Shown here piece by piece: positions 36,153-46,554 of a stretch of DNA of 64,000 nt. The notes beneath the pieces are model-generated. The model was not told the origin of the DNA. It saw nothing but the letters and a program-made list of their open reading frames with translations, and made no database searches. Both the position numbers and the translations under genes were made by a program. How positions within the stretch are numbered: the stretch's first letter is position 1; the number at the start of each line of letters is the position of its first letter. The stretch is taken from positions 9,616,494 to 9,680,493 of the forward strand of contig OW121853.1 in NCBI GenBank assembly GCA_933228895.1, in the 5' to 3' direction. The stretch is from Platycnemis pennipes (taxonomy: Eukaryota; Arthropoda; Insecta; Odonata; Platycnemididae).

Positions 36153-36554
36153 ATGTCCACTTATGACATCGTTGAAAATGTCATTTATGTTAGGGTATGT
36201 GTTCTTAATGGTTCCGTTTTCTTCGTAGATGAGACCATTGTCATTATTCCTTCTCGCGAGGTTCTGGGACTACGACCAATAGGTTTTGTTATCCCTGGAC
36301 ATACAGCGCTGGAGACAAGGTGAGTTTATTTTTTCTGTAAACTTTAAGTTGAGCGCTTTTTATATTTATACATAGTAATGATAGTGTGCCACTTACTGAC
36401 GGAAGGTCGTTGAAATATACTGTAAAGGAGTTACTGAAAATTAATTGAAGTGAACTGGTCCAGCTTTAAATAATAATTGATTGAAATATGACATTTTGTT
36501 ATGACAAATTTTAAGTCTTCTGATTGTTCTTCTTTCAGGCCTTTCTGTGGATGA
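36153..36554 (+). CDS. Possible two-exon mini-gene in the TIR element (60 aa)
   Basis: ATG at 36153 follows GGAGAAA and opens a 167-base exon ending AAG at 36319. A GTGAGT donor (36320-36325) and a pyrimidine-rich TTCTTTCAG acceptor (ending 36538) bound a 219-base intron. Splicing adds RPFCG and a TGA at 36552-36554, giving 60 residues. The unspliced frame stops one codon past the donor (TGA 36321-36323), so splicing barely changes the product. AATAAA lies at about 36643. Upstream, GCGTCCATCTTAG (about 35960) resembles an inverted YY1/pho site. The peptide (MSTYDIVENVIYVRVCVLNG at its start) is rich in Val and Ile with no recognised domain. It could be a captured host promoter plus first exon, a transposon accessory gene, or chance. 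Confidence 0.25.
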
Positions 36555-36841
36555 ACTACGGAGAATATGGCTGAAGAACTTATTTATAATTAATATATAC
36601 AGTGCAATTCCTCAAGGAAATGTAAAATTAATGACAGATAATAAATACAGAGGTAAATAGATGAGTGTTTAATTTATTAATTCTATTCTTTTTATATAAC
36701 TTATGTACTATCAGCCCAAATATCACCCGGAATTATGCTAGGAATGAGTGATTTAGAAAGCTGAGCAAAATAGTGTAAACAATTACCAATGTACCTTTAG
36801 GAATGCATAAAATACGTTGTAGAATATCTATAGATTGCTCT

Positions 36842-37017
36842 AAGGAATCTGTACAGAAAGCTAGGGAATATCTACGGAACGCCTTAAGGAATCTGTACAG
36901 AACGCTAGGAAATATCTACGGAACGCTGTAAGGAATCTGTACAGAACGCTAGGGTATCTCTACGGAACGCTGTGAGGAATCTGTACAGAAAGCTAGGGAA
37001 CTTCTGTAGAAGGTTCT
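36842..37017 (+). repeat. Four-copy 44-bp tandem array in right subterminal region
   Basis: The unit begins AAGGAATCTGTACAGAA and contains CTAGGRAATATCTACGGAAC. Copies start at 36842, 36886, 36930 and 36974. The first three agree at nearly every base and the fourth diverges in its second half. Each unit holds one TGTACAGA palindromic word and one CTACGGAAC word, so the array multiplies the same subterminal signal. Confidence 0.85.
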
Positions 37018-37096
37018 ACGGAATTCCTTAAAAAAGTGTTTCAATACTTTAAGGAATTTCTGTAGAATGGCCTAAGGAAATCTTTTAAGGAACTTC

Positions 37097-37118
37097 TACG
37101 GAATTTTTCAGCAGGGCT
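37097..37118 (-). repeat. Right terminal inverted repeat of the 5.5-kb element
   Basis: Exact complement of 31632-31653 over 22 bp, directly preceded by further AAGGAACTTCTACGG-type words. Confidence 0.85.
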
Positions 37119-39539
37119 AGCCTAGTATCCGGTAAATTTATTAACGGTAAATTCTTTTCATAAGGTTGTGATTCTAAAACTTTTGCCGCATCTTTACGTA
37201 AATTCAGATTGTGAGCCAAATCATTTACTTCATGCTGAATAAATAGCACTTGTCTTCAAACCTCCACGCTGTCTGGTTGGTACATTTCATCACTTGTCAC
37301 CGTCTGAATCGGTATCTAATGGGGGCTTGACATTGGGCGACACAGGGATGTAATTCACTCATAGGTACTGGCTTCAAAGCAGATGGGATTTTTGGATACA
37401 CAGTGTTATGCTTACTCTATCCGTATGATCCGCTAACTTCCCTTCGCAGAAGTAGCAGTGGTCACTGTAATTCATTGGCTCATTTCAAACCATGAGTACA
37501 CCAAACCGCATTCAATCTTTTTTTCCCATTTTCTAGTTCCTCAACCTGTGCATACTTGCATTGCACACTTTTCAAGTTGTCCACGCTATGTCCTCATCTG
37601 CGAGTTTAAACCCGAAGATTTGGAAGTAATCAATTTTTGCTTAAGGTTTCACTCACGTCCCACCTTTGTGCGCGTGGCAGATCGAGGTGTTATACGCATA
37701 TAAAGTTTCATTTTCATTACCACCTACGTATGTACATATGCTTACCAAATTCTTACACATTCGTTGCCCCCCTGCATTTTTACACATTACTAATGCTGCT
37801 TTAAAAATAATATATATCCTAACAATATATATATATAATATATATCTACATATAAACATTTTTTTAAGCTTCAAAACTTCGTGATCATGGAAAGAAACTG
37901 ACGAGATACGGAATTTTGAGCAATATTTTTGAACCTGGAGGAAAATAAGACGTTATAATACCTTCTTTCTCTTAATTTGAAAAGCATGAAAAAATTGCAA
38001 TTTTGCAGATTAGTGCTATGCGTGAAATAATGTAATATTCAGTCACCCAATAAAGACATCAGGTGTAAAAAAATGTTGGCTTAAAATATTAATAAAAATC
38101 GGCTTATGAAAATTCTCCAAGAGGTTCTAAGAAGTCACTTCATTAATCGAGGCAGAATTATCCCAATACCTCCTTTTTCTGCAGGAAAATTATTACTAAC
38201 GACCAAGTAAATGTTGCAATGGGGAAACATGTTTAAAGTGCCGCTCTGTTTACCTCTTTTCTAGACCATTCAGAAATAATTTAAACAACTCTACATATCG
38301 CGGTGAAAATAGGGGAAAAAAGACGACACATGTAGATAGAGAATTAATTCTGCCATTTGGGAGATATGCATTGATGTAGTAAAAGAATTTTAATGACTTT
38401 TTATCAAGCTTATCGAAAATAATGAAAAGCGCTTAGGTTCCGGTTTTCCTCTGAAAGTATTCTTTACCTCTTTTTTCGGTTCTTCAACAGATTTTCTTCT
38501 CCCGAATTATCTTTATTTTCCCCGAGACCCATTTAATTGATAGGGATCGTTAACCACATGATGACCACGTTCAATTTTCATATAAACCAGAACTTAAGAG
38601 GATTACACAAAAGGCAAGGATGAACGCCTCTGTTTGAGTAGAAGGAAAGGAGGTACCATATTGTTATTTGGTTTTGATCCACATTGGGTAAATTTGAAAA
38701 TAGATAAATGGCAATACTGCACTGTTTAATAGGTTATATAATATGTGATATTTGTTTAAATAATTAAAGTTTAGACTGTTATATTATTACTAATGTTTTA
38801 TGCATGATATGTAGCGCATGTTTGGTGAGAATTAACCCCATGCCACACACCTTTATGGTGGCTTGCAGGATATTATGTAGATGTAATAGTTTCACATTCT
38901 AACCATTACCGGTCTATCCTGACATTTCCGATCTAAATTAAAATGCTGAAAGGAGTAAATCCATCATGTTCTCTACAATATTTTCTAGTTGATTTACCTA
39001 AACATCTAATTAAAAAGCATTAGTTCAAAAAATCTGTACTTTCCATTTGCAATAATAGGTCATTTCTATGTCACTTGGTTGTTAGTGTCAATAAGCTTAT
39101 CCAAGCATGGAGACTTGCTTTCACAATTCTTTTCAGCTTTTATGAGGCATCTCACTTTTCCATCAACACTGTGTCTATTTCGGTTTTCTTGAGCCTAGTA
39201 AGCCTTGAAAAAATCAGCAATTAGGGAATGGTAATTTAATCGGTAGGAGTTTGCCGATGGCCAAATATTAGCATGTGACTACATACGGATTTTGCTAACT
39301 GTAAAATTATTGGATAATAGATTTGGAATGGAAAATAATCGCAAGAAACTACAAAAAGGAGTCATGAAGAAACACTTTTCAGACTTCGGGCCATTGACAG
39401 GAATAGGTGGATGGTTTTGCTATAGAGGTAAACATTTAATGGGAGTGATCGTAGTTATAATAATGTAATGAGAAGTTTTTCTTGGCTAAGAAGGTGATTG
39501 GAAGCATTAGAAATTTGGATGGTTGGAGGCAGTGCAATG
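37119..39539. other. AT-rich stretch with TA microsatellite
   Basis: A TA-rich run lies at about 37805-37850. TGCCACACACCTTTATGGTGGCTTGCAGG at 38841-38869 carries a short self-complementary core (GCCACC with GGTG) that resembles 9927-9948 and may be a retroelement 3'-end signature. No coding motif was recognised. Confidence 0.3.
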
Positions 39540-39740
39540 AGACGAAAGACGAGCGAATCAAAAGTGCTGAACATTGGTGGGGAGGAAGAAGACATCTGGC
39601 AGGAATTAAAAGGCAAAGTTGGTGAATGGAAAAGATATTCAGGGACAATGAAATGGTAAAGTTTGCAATTGGATGTGGAATGCAGGTAGAAATGCTCAGA
39701 GAGGAAAAAGCAAATGTATTTCGGCTTATAGAATAGAAAA
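39540..39740 (+). pseudogene. Possible non-LTR retrotransposon tail relic
   Basis: Plus-strand frames read ESKVLNIGGEEEDIWQELKG, then NEMVKFAIGCGMQ, then RNAQRGKSKC. This echoes the tail block shared by RTE-like elements (EEVLxxIGEE..LxxLKxR, then DxLVKxxIEGxVxGRNxRGR). Frames change between blocks and the GHxxRH signature is not readable, so the call is tentative. Confidence 0.35.
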
Positions 39741-39919
39741 GAATAACTTTTATTTAGAATCTGGGATCCCAGGTACCCTAGGTTCAGGTAGATACATCAC
39801 ACATTATGAATTTAATTGCAAAAACACAAATGCATACATAAATAATGATAAAGGCCTCGAAGGGCATCTAAACAAATATTGAAAACAAAAATAAACCCAA
39901 AACACAACAAACGACAATA

Positions 39920-40842
39920 CACGAGGCATGTCCGGAAAGTAAGTACCGTTTCGTTCTACCGCCACCACAACGCTAGTGTCGCAGTTCCGCGCATGTGTAC
40001 TCGTCTTCATGGTTCATTATCTTTCGCCTGACGCCATTACAGCCAGATTGTGTTGTGTTTACATTTGTTAGTGATCGTTTAAAATGTTTAAAACAATATC
40101 TGATCCCGCCGACAGTGAAGTGAGTTCTGTAATACGGTTTTTGAACGCAAATAATGTTAAGCCAGCTGAAATTCATCGCCAACTTGTAGAGACTATGGTG
40201 AAAGTGTAATGACTGATGGGATGGTGAGAAAGTGGGTTAGAAAATTCAATGATGGACGACGAAGCATGGAGTGGGCGGCCTTCTGTTGTCAATGATGGTT
40301 CGGTTGAAAAAGTGAATGAGAAAATTCATGCAAACAGACGGTTTACGATAAGAAAGCTTTCTGATATTCCCACAGATTCCAAAAACTTTTTTGCATGAGA
40401 TTGTCACAAATTGCTTAAATTATTACAAACTGTGTTCCCATTGGGTTCCAAAAATGTTTACGGATGATCACAAAACGAAGCGACTTGGAAGTGCATTGAC
40501 ATTTCTTACCCGATGCAGTTTTGAGGGAGGTGACTTCTCAAACAGTGTTGTGACTATCACTTATTTTTGAATTTGAAGCGTAATTTTGGAGGAAGGCGCT
40601 TTGACAGCGATGACGACGAAAGGAACGGTGTTCAGCAATGGCTGTCTTCCCTGGCGACATCTCTCTATGAAGACAGCATAAAAAAGTTGGTGTCCCATTA
40701 TGAAAAATGTCTAAACAATGGTGGAAACTATGTAGACAAATAGTGAAAGACATACTCTTTCATGTTCAATAAATCTTGCCTTGAGAAAAAAATGTTTTCA
40801 AGAGTTTTTCCCGAACGGCACTTACTTCCCGGACAAGCCTCG
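39920..40842 (+). mobile_element. Mariner-type DNA transposon with internal deletion
   Basis: Terminal inverted repeats CACGAGGCATGTCCGGAAAG (from 39920) and, on the complement at the right end, CGAGGCTTGTCCGGGAAG (to 40842) are flanked by TA at 39918-39919 and 40843-40844, the mariner target duplication. The element is about 0.92 kb, short of a full-length mariner (about 1.3 kb), because the transposase gene has lost its middle. It is a dead copy that could still be mobilised in trans if both ends remain competent; that is inference. Confidence 0.9.
40084..40743 (+). pseudogene. Mariner transposase, frameshifted, catalytic core deleted
   Basis: ATG at 40084 opens MFKTISDPADSEVSSVIRFL and an HTH segment (NNVKPAEIHRQLVET) of the SETMAR-type mariner transposases. 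A one-base loss near 40190 shifts the frame into YGESVMTDGMVRKWVRKFNDG. Further small lesions precede DEAWSGRPSVVNDG and HEIVTNCLNYYKLCSHWVPK up to NSVVT at 40555. The next readable block is DYHLFLNLKRNFGGRRFDSD, then a clean C-terminus ending GGNYVDK and TAG at 40741-40743. Everything between the first catalytic region (GDETW) and the third (SDYHLF) is missing. The joint lies at GAC (40552-40554), read as part of VVT on one side and as Asp on the other. About 150 residues are lost, including the first two acidic residues of the D,D34D site. Confidence 0.88.
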
Positions 40843-41003
40843 TATCAGTTGAAAACAGGTGTGAATGTTTACAACTACATTAAGTGAAACGTTTCATTTC
40901 TCAAATCGAATAATAAAAAGTAAAATACATGTTTCACAAAATAAAACTCGATCATTGTTTAAATTGGACGAATCAGTTTATTAGCAGAAAAATGTAACAG
41001 ATA

Positions 41004-41420
41004 TTATGAGAAAGACGGAGTGGGGTTAAGAAGGTAGTGGAATAATTTTGTTTGGAATAAGTTTACCGATGATGTTTGACGAATACCGTGGAGGAGAGAA
41101 TTCCATAGTCTAACTGCTTCTACCGATAAGGAGTTGTGGAGTAGAGTTGATCTATGGGTTGGAATATATAGAGCACCAGAGGGGACGCGCAGATTTCTGT
41201 TTCGAACCTTGGAAGTGTATGAAAAAAAATCAGTTAAATAGCCAGGTTGTTTAAAGTTGAGGATTTTGAAAATGAGGGAACCTAAAAAGTATTTCCTACG
41301 GTTCCGTAATGTAAGGAAATTTGGAAATTTTTATGGAGAGGGGTAGGGAGAATGTCGACTTGAATAGAGAGATAGCGCAGCGATGAAGCTGGTAGTCGAA
41401 TAAAATGAGAATTAAGGAGC
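41004..41420 (-). pseudogene. Non-LTR reverse transcriptase C-terminus (CR1/Jockey-like)
   Basis: The minus strand gives RRKYFLGSLIFKILNF, then SKVRNRNLRVP, RSTLLHNSLSVEAVRLWNSL and LFQTKLFHYLL, with a stop at 41004-41006. The R..xNLRxP...RT...SFxxxAxRLWNSLP...FKxxLxxYL order is the hallmark tail of many CR1-, L2- and Jockey-type retrotransposon proteins and differs from the GHxxRH tail of the RTE-like copies nearby. The frame is open for about 80 codons. Stops appear upstream, where the reverse transcriptase core would lie but is not readable. It is 3'-anchored and heavily 5'-truncated. Confidence 0.65.
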
Positions 41421-41519
41421 AGGGGCACTGAATAAAAACCAAGATAAAAATTTTAGAAAATATGATTCAATCAACAGGATGATTAGCTTTTGAAATTATT
41501 TTTTTTTTACAGAGTAACA

Positions 41520-42545
41520 ATTCCGCGCTGATTCTACAAAGAAATGCTTTGCGAAATCCAATATAGTGGAGATAGCGTGAATGTAGAAATTGGAGTATCA
41601 TGCAAGGACCGAAGAGTTATCCACAGCTTGTATAAAAAAACAGGTGGCGATAATCAGATAAGGACCCATCATTACAGAAGCAAGCATAAAGAAAGCAGTG
41701 GTTCAAGACTGTGCACTTTCTCCAGTATTATTCAATGTCTACAACGAGAAATCCATCCAAGAAGTGAAAGAAAAGTCTCCGGGAGTGAATATCCATGGGG
41801 ATAAAATCAGCATGCTACAATTCACCGATGACATAGCAGTCATGGCAGAACCAGGAGATTTAAAGAAGACCGTAGGAAATATGTAAAGAACAATGACAAG
41901 ATAGACAAGGACGCCAGGACCAATGTTGAACTAGGAAAACAAATAGTCGAGGAGGTGGAAGAGTTCTGTTACCTGGGACTCCGAGTAACCAGCGATGGAC
42001 GAAGTAAAGAGAAATTGCCAGTAGAATTGCTCAAGCGAAAAGGGCTTATAACCAGAAGAATATTCTGCTTACAGCTGCAAATATAATCGTGGAAGTGAAG
42101 AAACACTTCATTAGAACATACATCTAGAGCATTTTACTACAAGATAGTGAAACATGTACGATAACAGCAGCAGAGAAGTCAATGCTGGGAGCATTTGAAA
42201 TGTGGTGCTACTGAAGAATGATGAATATAAAATGGATCGATCGAGTGACAAACGAAGAGGTCTTAGGAAGAGCGGGAGAAAAAAGATGTCTACTGAAAAC
42301 CCTAAAAAAAAGCCGGGACAACTTAATCGGCCATACCTTAGGACACTATGGCCTAATAAAGACAATCGTTGAAGGAAAAGTGAACGGAAATATTGGAAAT
42401 GCAGGCACGTATGATGCATAGAGAGGTTATGAAGGATGTAAAGGAGTGGAAATGCGTTGATATGAAGAGGTTGGCCGATAGAAGAATCGACTGGAGGGCT
42501 GCGTTAAACCAATGCTAGGATTATTGACCCATTATGATGATGAGC
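41520..42545 (+). mobile_element. RTE-like non-LTR retrotransposon fragment
   Basis: Same family as 17.4-18.96 kb. Readable blocks are RRVIHSLYKK (about 41605), VQDCALSPVLFNVYNE (about 41700), KISMLQFTDDIAVMAE (41804-41850, catalytic box FTDD at 41821-41832), EVEEFCYLGLRVTSDGRS (about 41950-42005), FEMWCY.RMMNIKWIDRVTNEEVLGR (about 42195-42270), and the tail GLIKTIVEGKVNGN (about 42350). The catalytic aspartate pair is kept, with Ala replaced by Thr in the box. Several frameshifts and stops break the reading frame. The end reads CCCATTATGATGATGAG, the family's short tandem terminus. The 5' half with the endonuclease is absent. Confidence 0.85.
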
Positions 42546-42679
42546 GTGAATGAAAATATACTAACGTATCTCTTGCATCCCCTTCTAGGGCGATTTCTTG
42601 TTTTTCCTTTATTGCTAATTTAAAATAATTTTGAGGGTTAAAATTATTCTCATTCATCGATCGATTTTTTTGAGTCAAT

Positions 42680-42990
42680 AATTGGTTGGATGGTTATTCA
42701 GGGGAGGCGACATTTGCTCCGTTTAGGATAGGTGGGTAATGGCTAATGGTAGGAGTTTTCAGGAAACGGAGGAAGGGTGGAGAGAAACCCGGCGTTGGCA
42801 TTAGCCTACTCTTAGCTAAAAGCGCCAAGAAGACCTCAGTTTAGCGTCCCATCCGACGGACGGAGTATTGAACTTGAATGCCCTACACTAGGGACCGGTT
42901 TTCCACTGAAAAATCCGCCACTGCCGGGAATCGAACCCGAGCCCTCGGGATGGGACGCCAGTACTCTAGCCACCACACCAACCAAATACC
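42680..42990 (-). repeat. tRNA-derived SINE
   Basis: On the minus strand an A box TGGCTAGAGTAC (complement at 42961-42972) and a B box GGTTCGATTCC (complement at 42927-42937) have tRNA spacing, with a T-arm-like CGGGTTCGATTCCCGG. A tRNA-unrelated body of about 220 bp continues to about 42680. The head starts near 42990 (GGGTATTTGGTTGG). The acceptor stem does not pair, so this is a SINE and not a tRNA gene. It sits about 140 bp past an RTE-like 3' end, which may be the partner LINE or coincidence. Confidence 0.75.
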
Positions 42991-44804
42991 CTTATGTCAA
43001 TGACCTCACACATAGATGGCATTTGAATATTGACAGAATTGATAAACATAATGTATGAAGAGAAATTTGAAGGAATAACTTACTCATGATGAAGTATATG
43101 AAAATATTTCAGTGAATTGAATAAAATATAATATTATAATTCACGCGTGCATACGTTGTTTGTGTGCAGCTAAAATCCTCAAATCTTTCCAAATGTGCGA
43201 CTGTCTTCCAAAATCATTCTTTTCCATTTTCTATACACCTGTTAACCTTTTTCATGGTTGAATTACTTTTGCTATTTGGAATCATTTTTTATTGTTATTT
43301 AATACCAGTAAGATTTATAAGACTTAAAATAATTTAATTTTTTAGAAAGCTGCCTGAAGAACAAATTCTTCTCTAAAAAAAGTCTTTATAGGTAGCAAAA
43401 CAGCTCTCCGCAATTGTTATTTGAGTCAATTTTCATTATCTTTCTTGATAAAGAATCAACTGGTCAATAATTTCAACTTGAGTTTTACGCATAGAGGAAA
43501 TTACATTTTTACGCCATGTTCGTAGAGAGTACTTTGGATTTACTATTATATTTATTTTCACCATTAAAAACAGAGATTTACATAAAATACCATTTTAACA
43601 CCGTACACTTGGGAATCTAAGAGAACGTAGGATCAAATATTCATGCTGTTGTACTTTTCTCAAAATTTCCACCCTCTTCTCAAATCCGTCTGTTTTGTAG
43701 TTTTTTTCATTTCGTAATTGCTTCTCTTTCAACCGCATATTTAATAAATATCTCATTTCCTTCATATAACCAATAAATCCTACTTCTGCGATATGGGAAG
43801 GAACAACATGTTTCTTTCTTTCAATACATGTGAATTATGAGTTTAGTCGGAGCATATTGCCAAGAGATGGGTTGATTCTGCGAACAGTAATTTGTGCGGA
43901 AGAGAAAATAAAGTATCTAAAAGGAAGAAACAATTTTCTACTCAACAGAATAACTTTGTTCAACGTAATCCGTTGAGCGAATAATATCTTCGAATTGAAG
44001 TTCTTACCGAAAAAAGTACGGTAGTCTCCATGCATGCGTCATGTTGACCACATGTTCCGGAAACACATCCCATTCTGTGTAAATCATCATATTTTTGCCA
44101 TAATCCGTTGATAAAACCATCAAACTCTTTGCAAGCTTATTCTTTTCACCTCTACATAACATTGATATCATATAGGTAGCCTCTAGAACTTCTACGTTCA
44201 TCTTCCCCTTGGATCTTTTCCCTTTTCTTTCTTTTACAAAGTTTTCCTTGAAACTTTTTTTATCTAAAAGGTTTTATCTAAAAGGCAGCCAACAGTTTCA
44301 TTTTTTAATGATTCAATAGGGTTTCTTTGCTCATTTGCTTCTTCTAAGATTTCCTGGTAGGGTTTTCTAACTGTGAAGTTAGTTTTTGCAATTATTTTCC
44401 AAAACTACTCCTCCGAGGACTTTAAATGATTCCAGTCTTCAGCATAGAGAGAAATAGTTCTTAAAACCATTTAGAAGTTCACCCAAAATAAATGACCAAT
44501 TGTAACCTTATTCTCATACTGAAATGATTATATCCCATGAGGTGCCTTCTCTCTGTGAAGGGTAGCAAAGCTGTTGGAATTAATTTACTAATATAAATGC
44601 AATATCTGCCATTTGTAATATATTTCTTTAAATTACTTTTAACCATGAATAAAAGGCTAAAATGATGCTAGTAAGTATTTTTATAATATGGAACTGCATG
44701 CAAGTATTTGAATCATCTAATTAACTCATTTATAGAGTTTTCGATTTGACTGTTGAAAGTTCGTACGTAATTTTACCAGACAATACATCTGAAGAACATT
44801 AAAT
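42991..44804. other. AT-rich stretch, nothing recognised
   Basis: Two adjacent minus frames (43835-44035 and 44004-44201) are somewhat protein-like but carry no motif I recognise. Confidence 0.3.
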
Positions 44805-45205
44805 TATTAGAGTGAGGCATGGTCAACAGCATAAGCTGAAAATTCAGGGCTGAAAGCATTTGAAATTAGGTGCTTTAGAAAAATGATAACGACAAAATTG
44901 ATAGAGATGGTCACAAATAAAGGAGTCCTAAAGAGAGTGGTAGAAAAGAGAATACCGCAGAAAATCTTAAAAAATAGGACCGGAGTACTAAGCTCATCAT
45001 GAGGAATGATAATCTGATGAAGACAATCGAGAGGGAAATGTGAATGAGAAAATTTGTAAAGAAGAATTGGTTTTTAATAAATGAACAATTAGTGAAGGAT
45101 GAGAAAGAGAGGAATTCCTTTAGTATGAAGACGTAATCTCAAATTGAGTGGTGAGCTACATCAAGCCCCACAAAGGGATTGCCGACCAAGGATGATGTAT
45201 CATTT
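44805..45205 (+). mobile_element. RTE-like retrotransposon tail, strongly decayed
   Basis: The plus strand reads EAWSTA, LKAFEIRCFRKMITTKLIEMVTNKGVLKRVVEKRIPQKILKN. This aligns with the FEMWCYRRIMKIKWIDRVTNEEV..R block of the other copies. Downstream only scattered matches remain, ending in CCGACCAAGGATGATG. It is the most diverged copy of the family here and presumably the oldest. Confidence 0.7.
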
Positions 45206-45436
45206 TTGCGCTCTATCAAAGTATTACGTAAAATGAAGGTGAGAAATCATTTTAATGTTGTTGGAAAATCTATGTAATTTACTTTTGTACTTAAATTGTA
45301 GCGAAAATGCTAAATATTCCGGTTTCTTTACCATTTATTATCCATATGTGCACTATTTATGACTCTAAAGTTACCAATTCATCATTGGGTTTAGGGACAT
45401 ATCTACCGTACACGTTGAAATCCAACAACCTTATTA

Positions 45437-45634
45437 GTAATAATAATAATATAATAATAATAATTTCTCTATTGATCACAGGTACCCCCAATTACGATCA
45501 TTTCAATATATATGAACAACACATTTACAAACACCCATGCCCTGGACAAATGAGTTCTACCCAGGCGGGGCTCGAAGTCGCGACCTTCGGAATCGCAGGC
45601 GAGGACTTAACCCCGCCGCCACAGAGGCCGGCCT
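45437..45634 (-). repeat. Second tRNA-derived SINE with (ATT)n tail
   Basis: On the minus strand an A-box-like TGGCGGCGGGGTTAAG (about 45606-45621) and a B-box-like GACTTCGAGCCCCGCC (about 45561-45577) have tRNA spacing. The body ends in an ATT-type microsatellite (plus strand AATAATAAT at 45437-45464), a typical SINE 3' tail. Head and body differ from the SINE at 42.7-43.0 kb, so it is a separate family. Confidence 0.65.
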
Positions 45635-45960
45635 TCGTTCCTTTCCTATAATACCTTCTTCCCTTTATGCACCTATACTCGCCGCTCTGTCACACATTCT
45701 AAATTAATGAGCCCCGCAATTGCAATGTCTTACTTCGCCCGCCTTTATCTCCTCGTTTGCTCACCCGAGGCAAAAATACCGTTCACGCAACTCAATCGTG
45801 AGTTAAGGGATTCGGGAACGCACGCTCTGACCCCAATCCTTATTTCTGCCCTCACCTGCACATCCCGGCGAGCTCGTTTACCTCAATCCTTCGTCGATTT
45901 CATGAAGAGCGAGCAAAGTTATGACGCACGATCAGGTGCTCGTAATTGAGCGTTGCCCTT
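45590..45960. other. Small GC-richer patch
   Basis: GC content is above background, partly because of the SINE head. An 80-codon plus frame at 45707-45949 has no recognised motif. Confidence 0.3.
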
Positions 45961-46554
45961 AATTTATAGATAGAGGATTGGATTTAGTGTCCTGGAGAGA
46001 CGAAAACGTACATTATCACCTGCTGAATTAATGCAATGGTATACTGTTTCAATCCATTGGGGGTAAATTTTTACGGATATTGACTCTAACTCTCGTTAAA
46101 ATAATGAGCGCTATGAAATCTGATTTGTCTCAGCAAATATTTTTCATTTTTTTAGGAAAGGTAGCTCTTTGGTATAAATTTGTAGATAAAGTTAGCAATT
46201 TGTTATTCGAAGTGAAAAGGAGTTGTTAAGGCAAGGTTAAGTTGTTCAAGAATACAATTTATGTCAGTGTAAGAGAAGTAATGTGTAGCCGCGGGAAATA
46301 AATATATTTGATGCTGTCTAGTACGTTTTAAAAAATCTATATGCGAAACCAGTTCTACATTAATAAAGCTTTTACTGTCATTATATAAACAATGGAAAAA
46401 TCTTAAATGCGGAAATAAACTTAGGTTGCTAAGACAAAACTTTGAGCGACTAACAATTCTTAAGATGCATTTTAATTCTTGAGAAAGAAAAATACAGCAC
46501 TCTCAAGCTATGAATTTATTTTCCGAAAATTTAGGAGGGCAATATCTCATCGTC
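45961..46554. other. AT-rich stretch, nothing recognised
   Basis: No feature was recognised on either strand. Confidence 0.35.

Larger units (their letters stand above)
31632..37118. mobile_element. Unclassified 5.5-kb element with terminal inverted repeats
   Basis: The left end AGCCCTGCTGAAAAATTCCG at 31632 recurs as its exact complement ending at 37118; the perfect match extends 22 bp. Both termini lead into arrays of a CTACGGAA / TTCTGTAGAA word in both orientations (about 31655-31860 and 36810-37110), the kind of subterminal repeat that binds a transposase. The dinucleotide AG borders both ends (31630-31631 and 37119-37120) and may be a 2-bp target duplication. The interior has no recognisable transposase. 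A coding-like 50-codon minus stretch lies at 33940-34090, a hammerhead-like motif at 35473-35500 and a possible two-exon mini-gene near the right end. It is probably a non-autonomous or decayed DNA transposon; the superfamily is unknown. Confidence 0.8.

Noticed and set aside
36842..37017. 44-bp repeats considered as a CRISPR-like array
   Set aside because: Units are contiguous with no spacers, lie in a transposon end, and the genome is eukaryotic.
42881..42990. Functional tRNA gene
   Set aside because: A and B boxes are present, but the acceptor stem does not pair and a long unrelated body follows; SINE is the better reading.
43835..44201. Adjacent minus frames of 65 and 66 codons
   Set aside because: Somewhat protein-like but no motif, different frames, and no splice logic.
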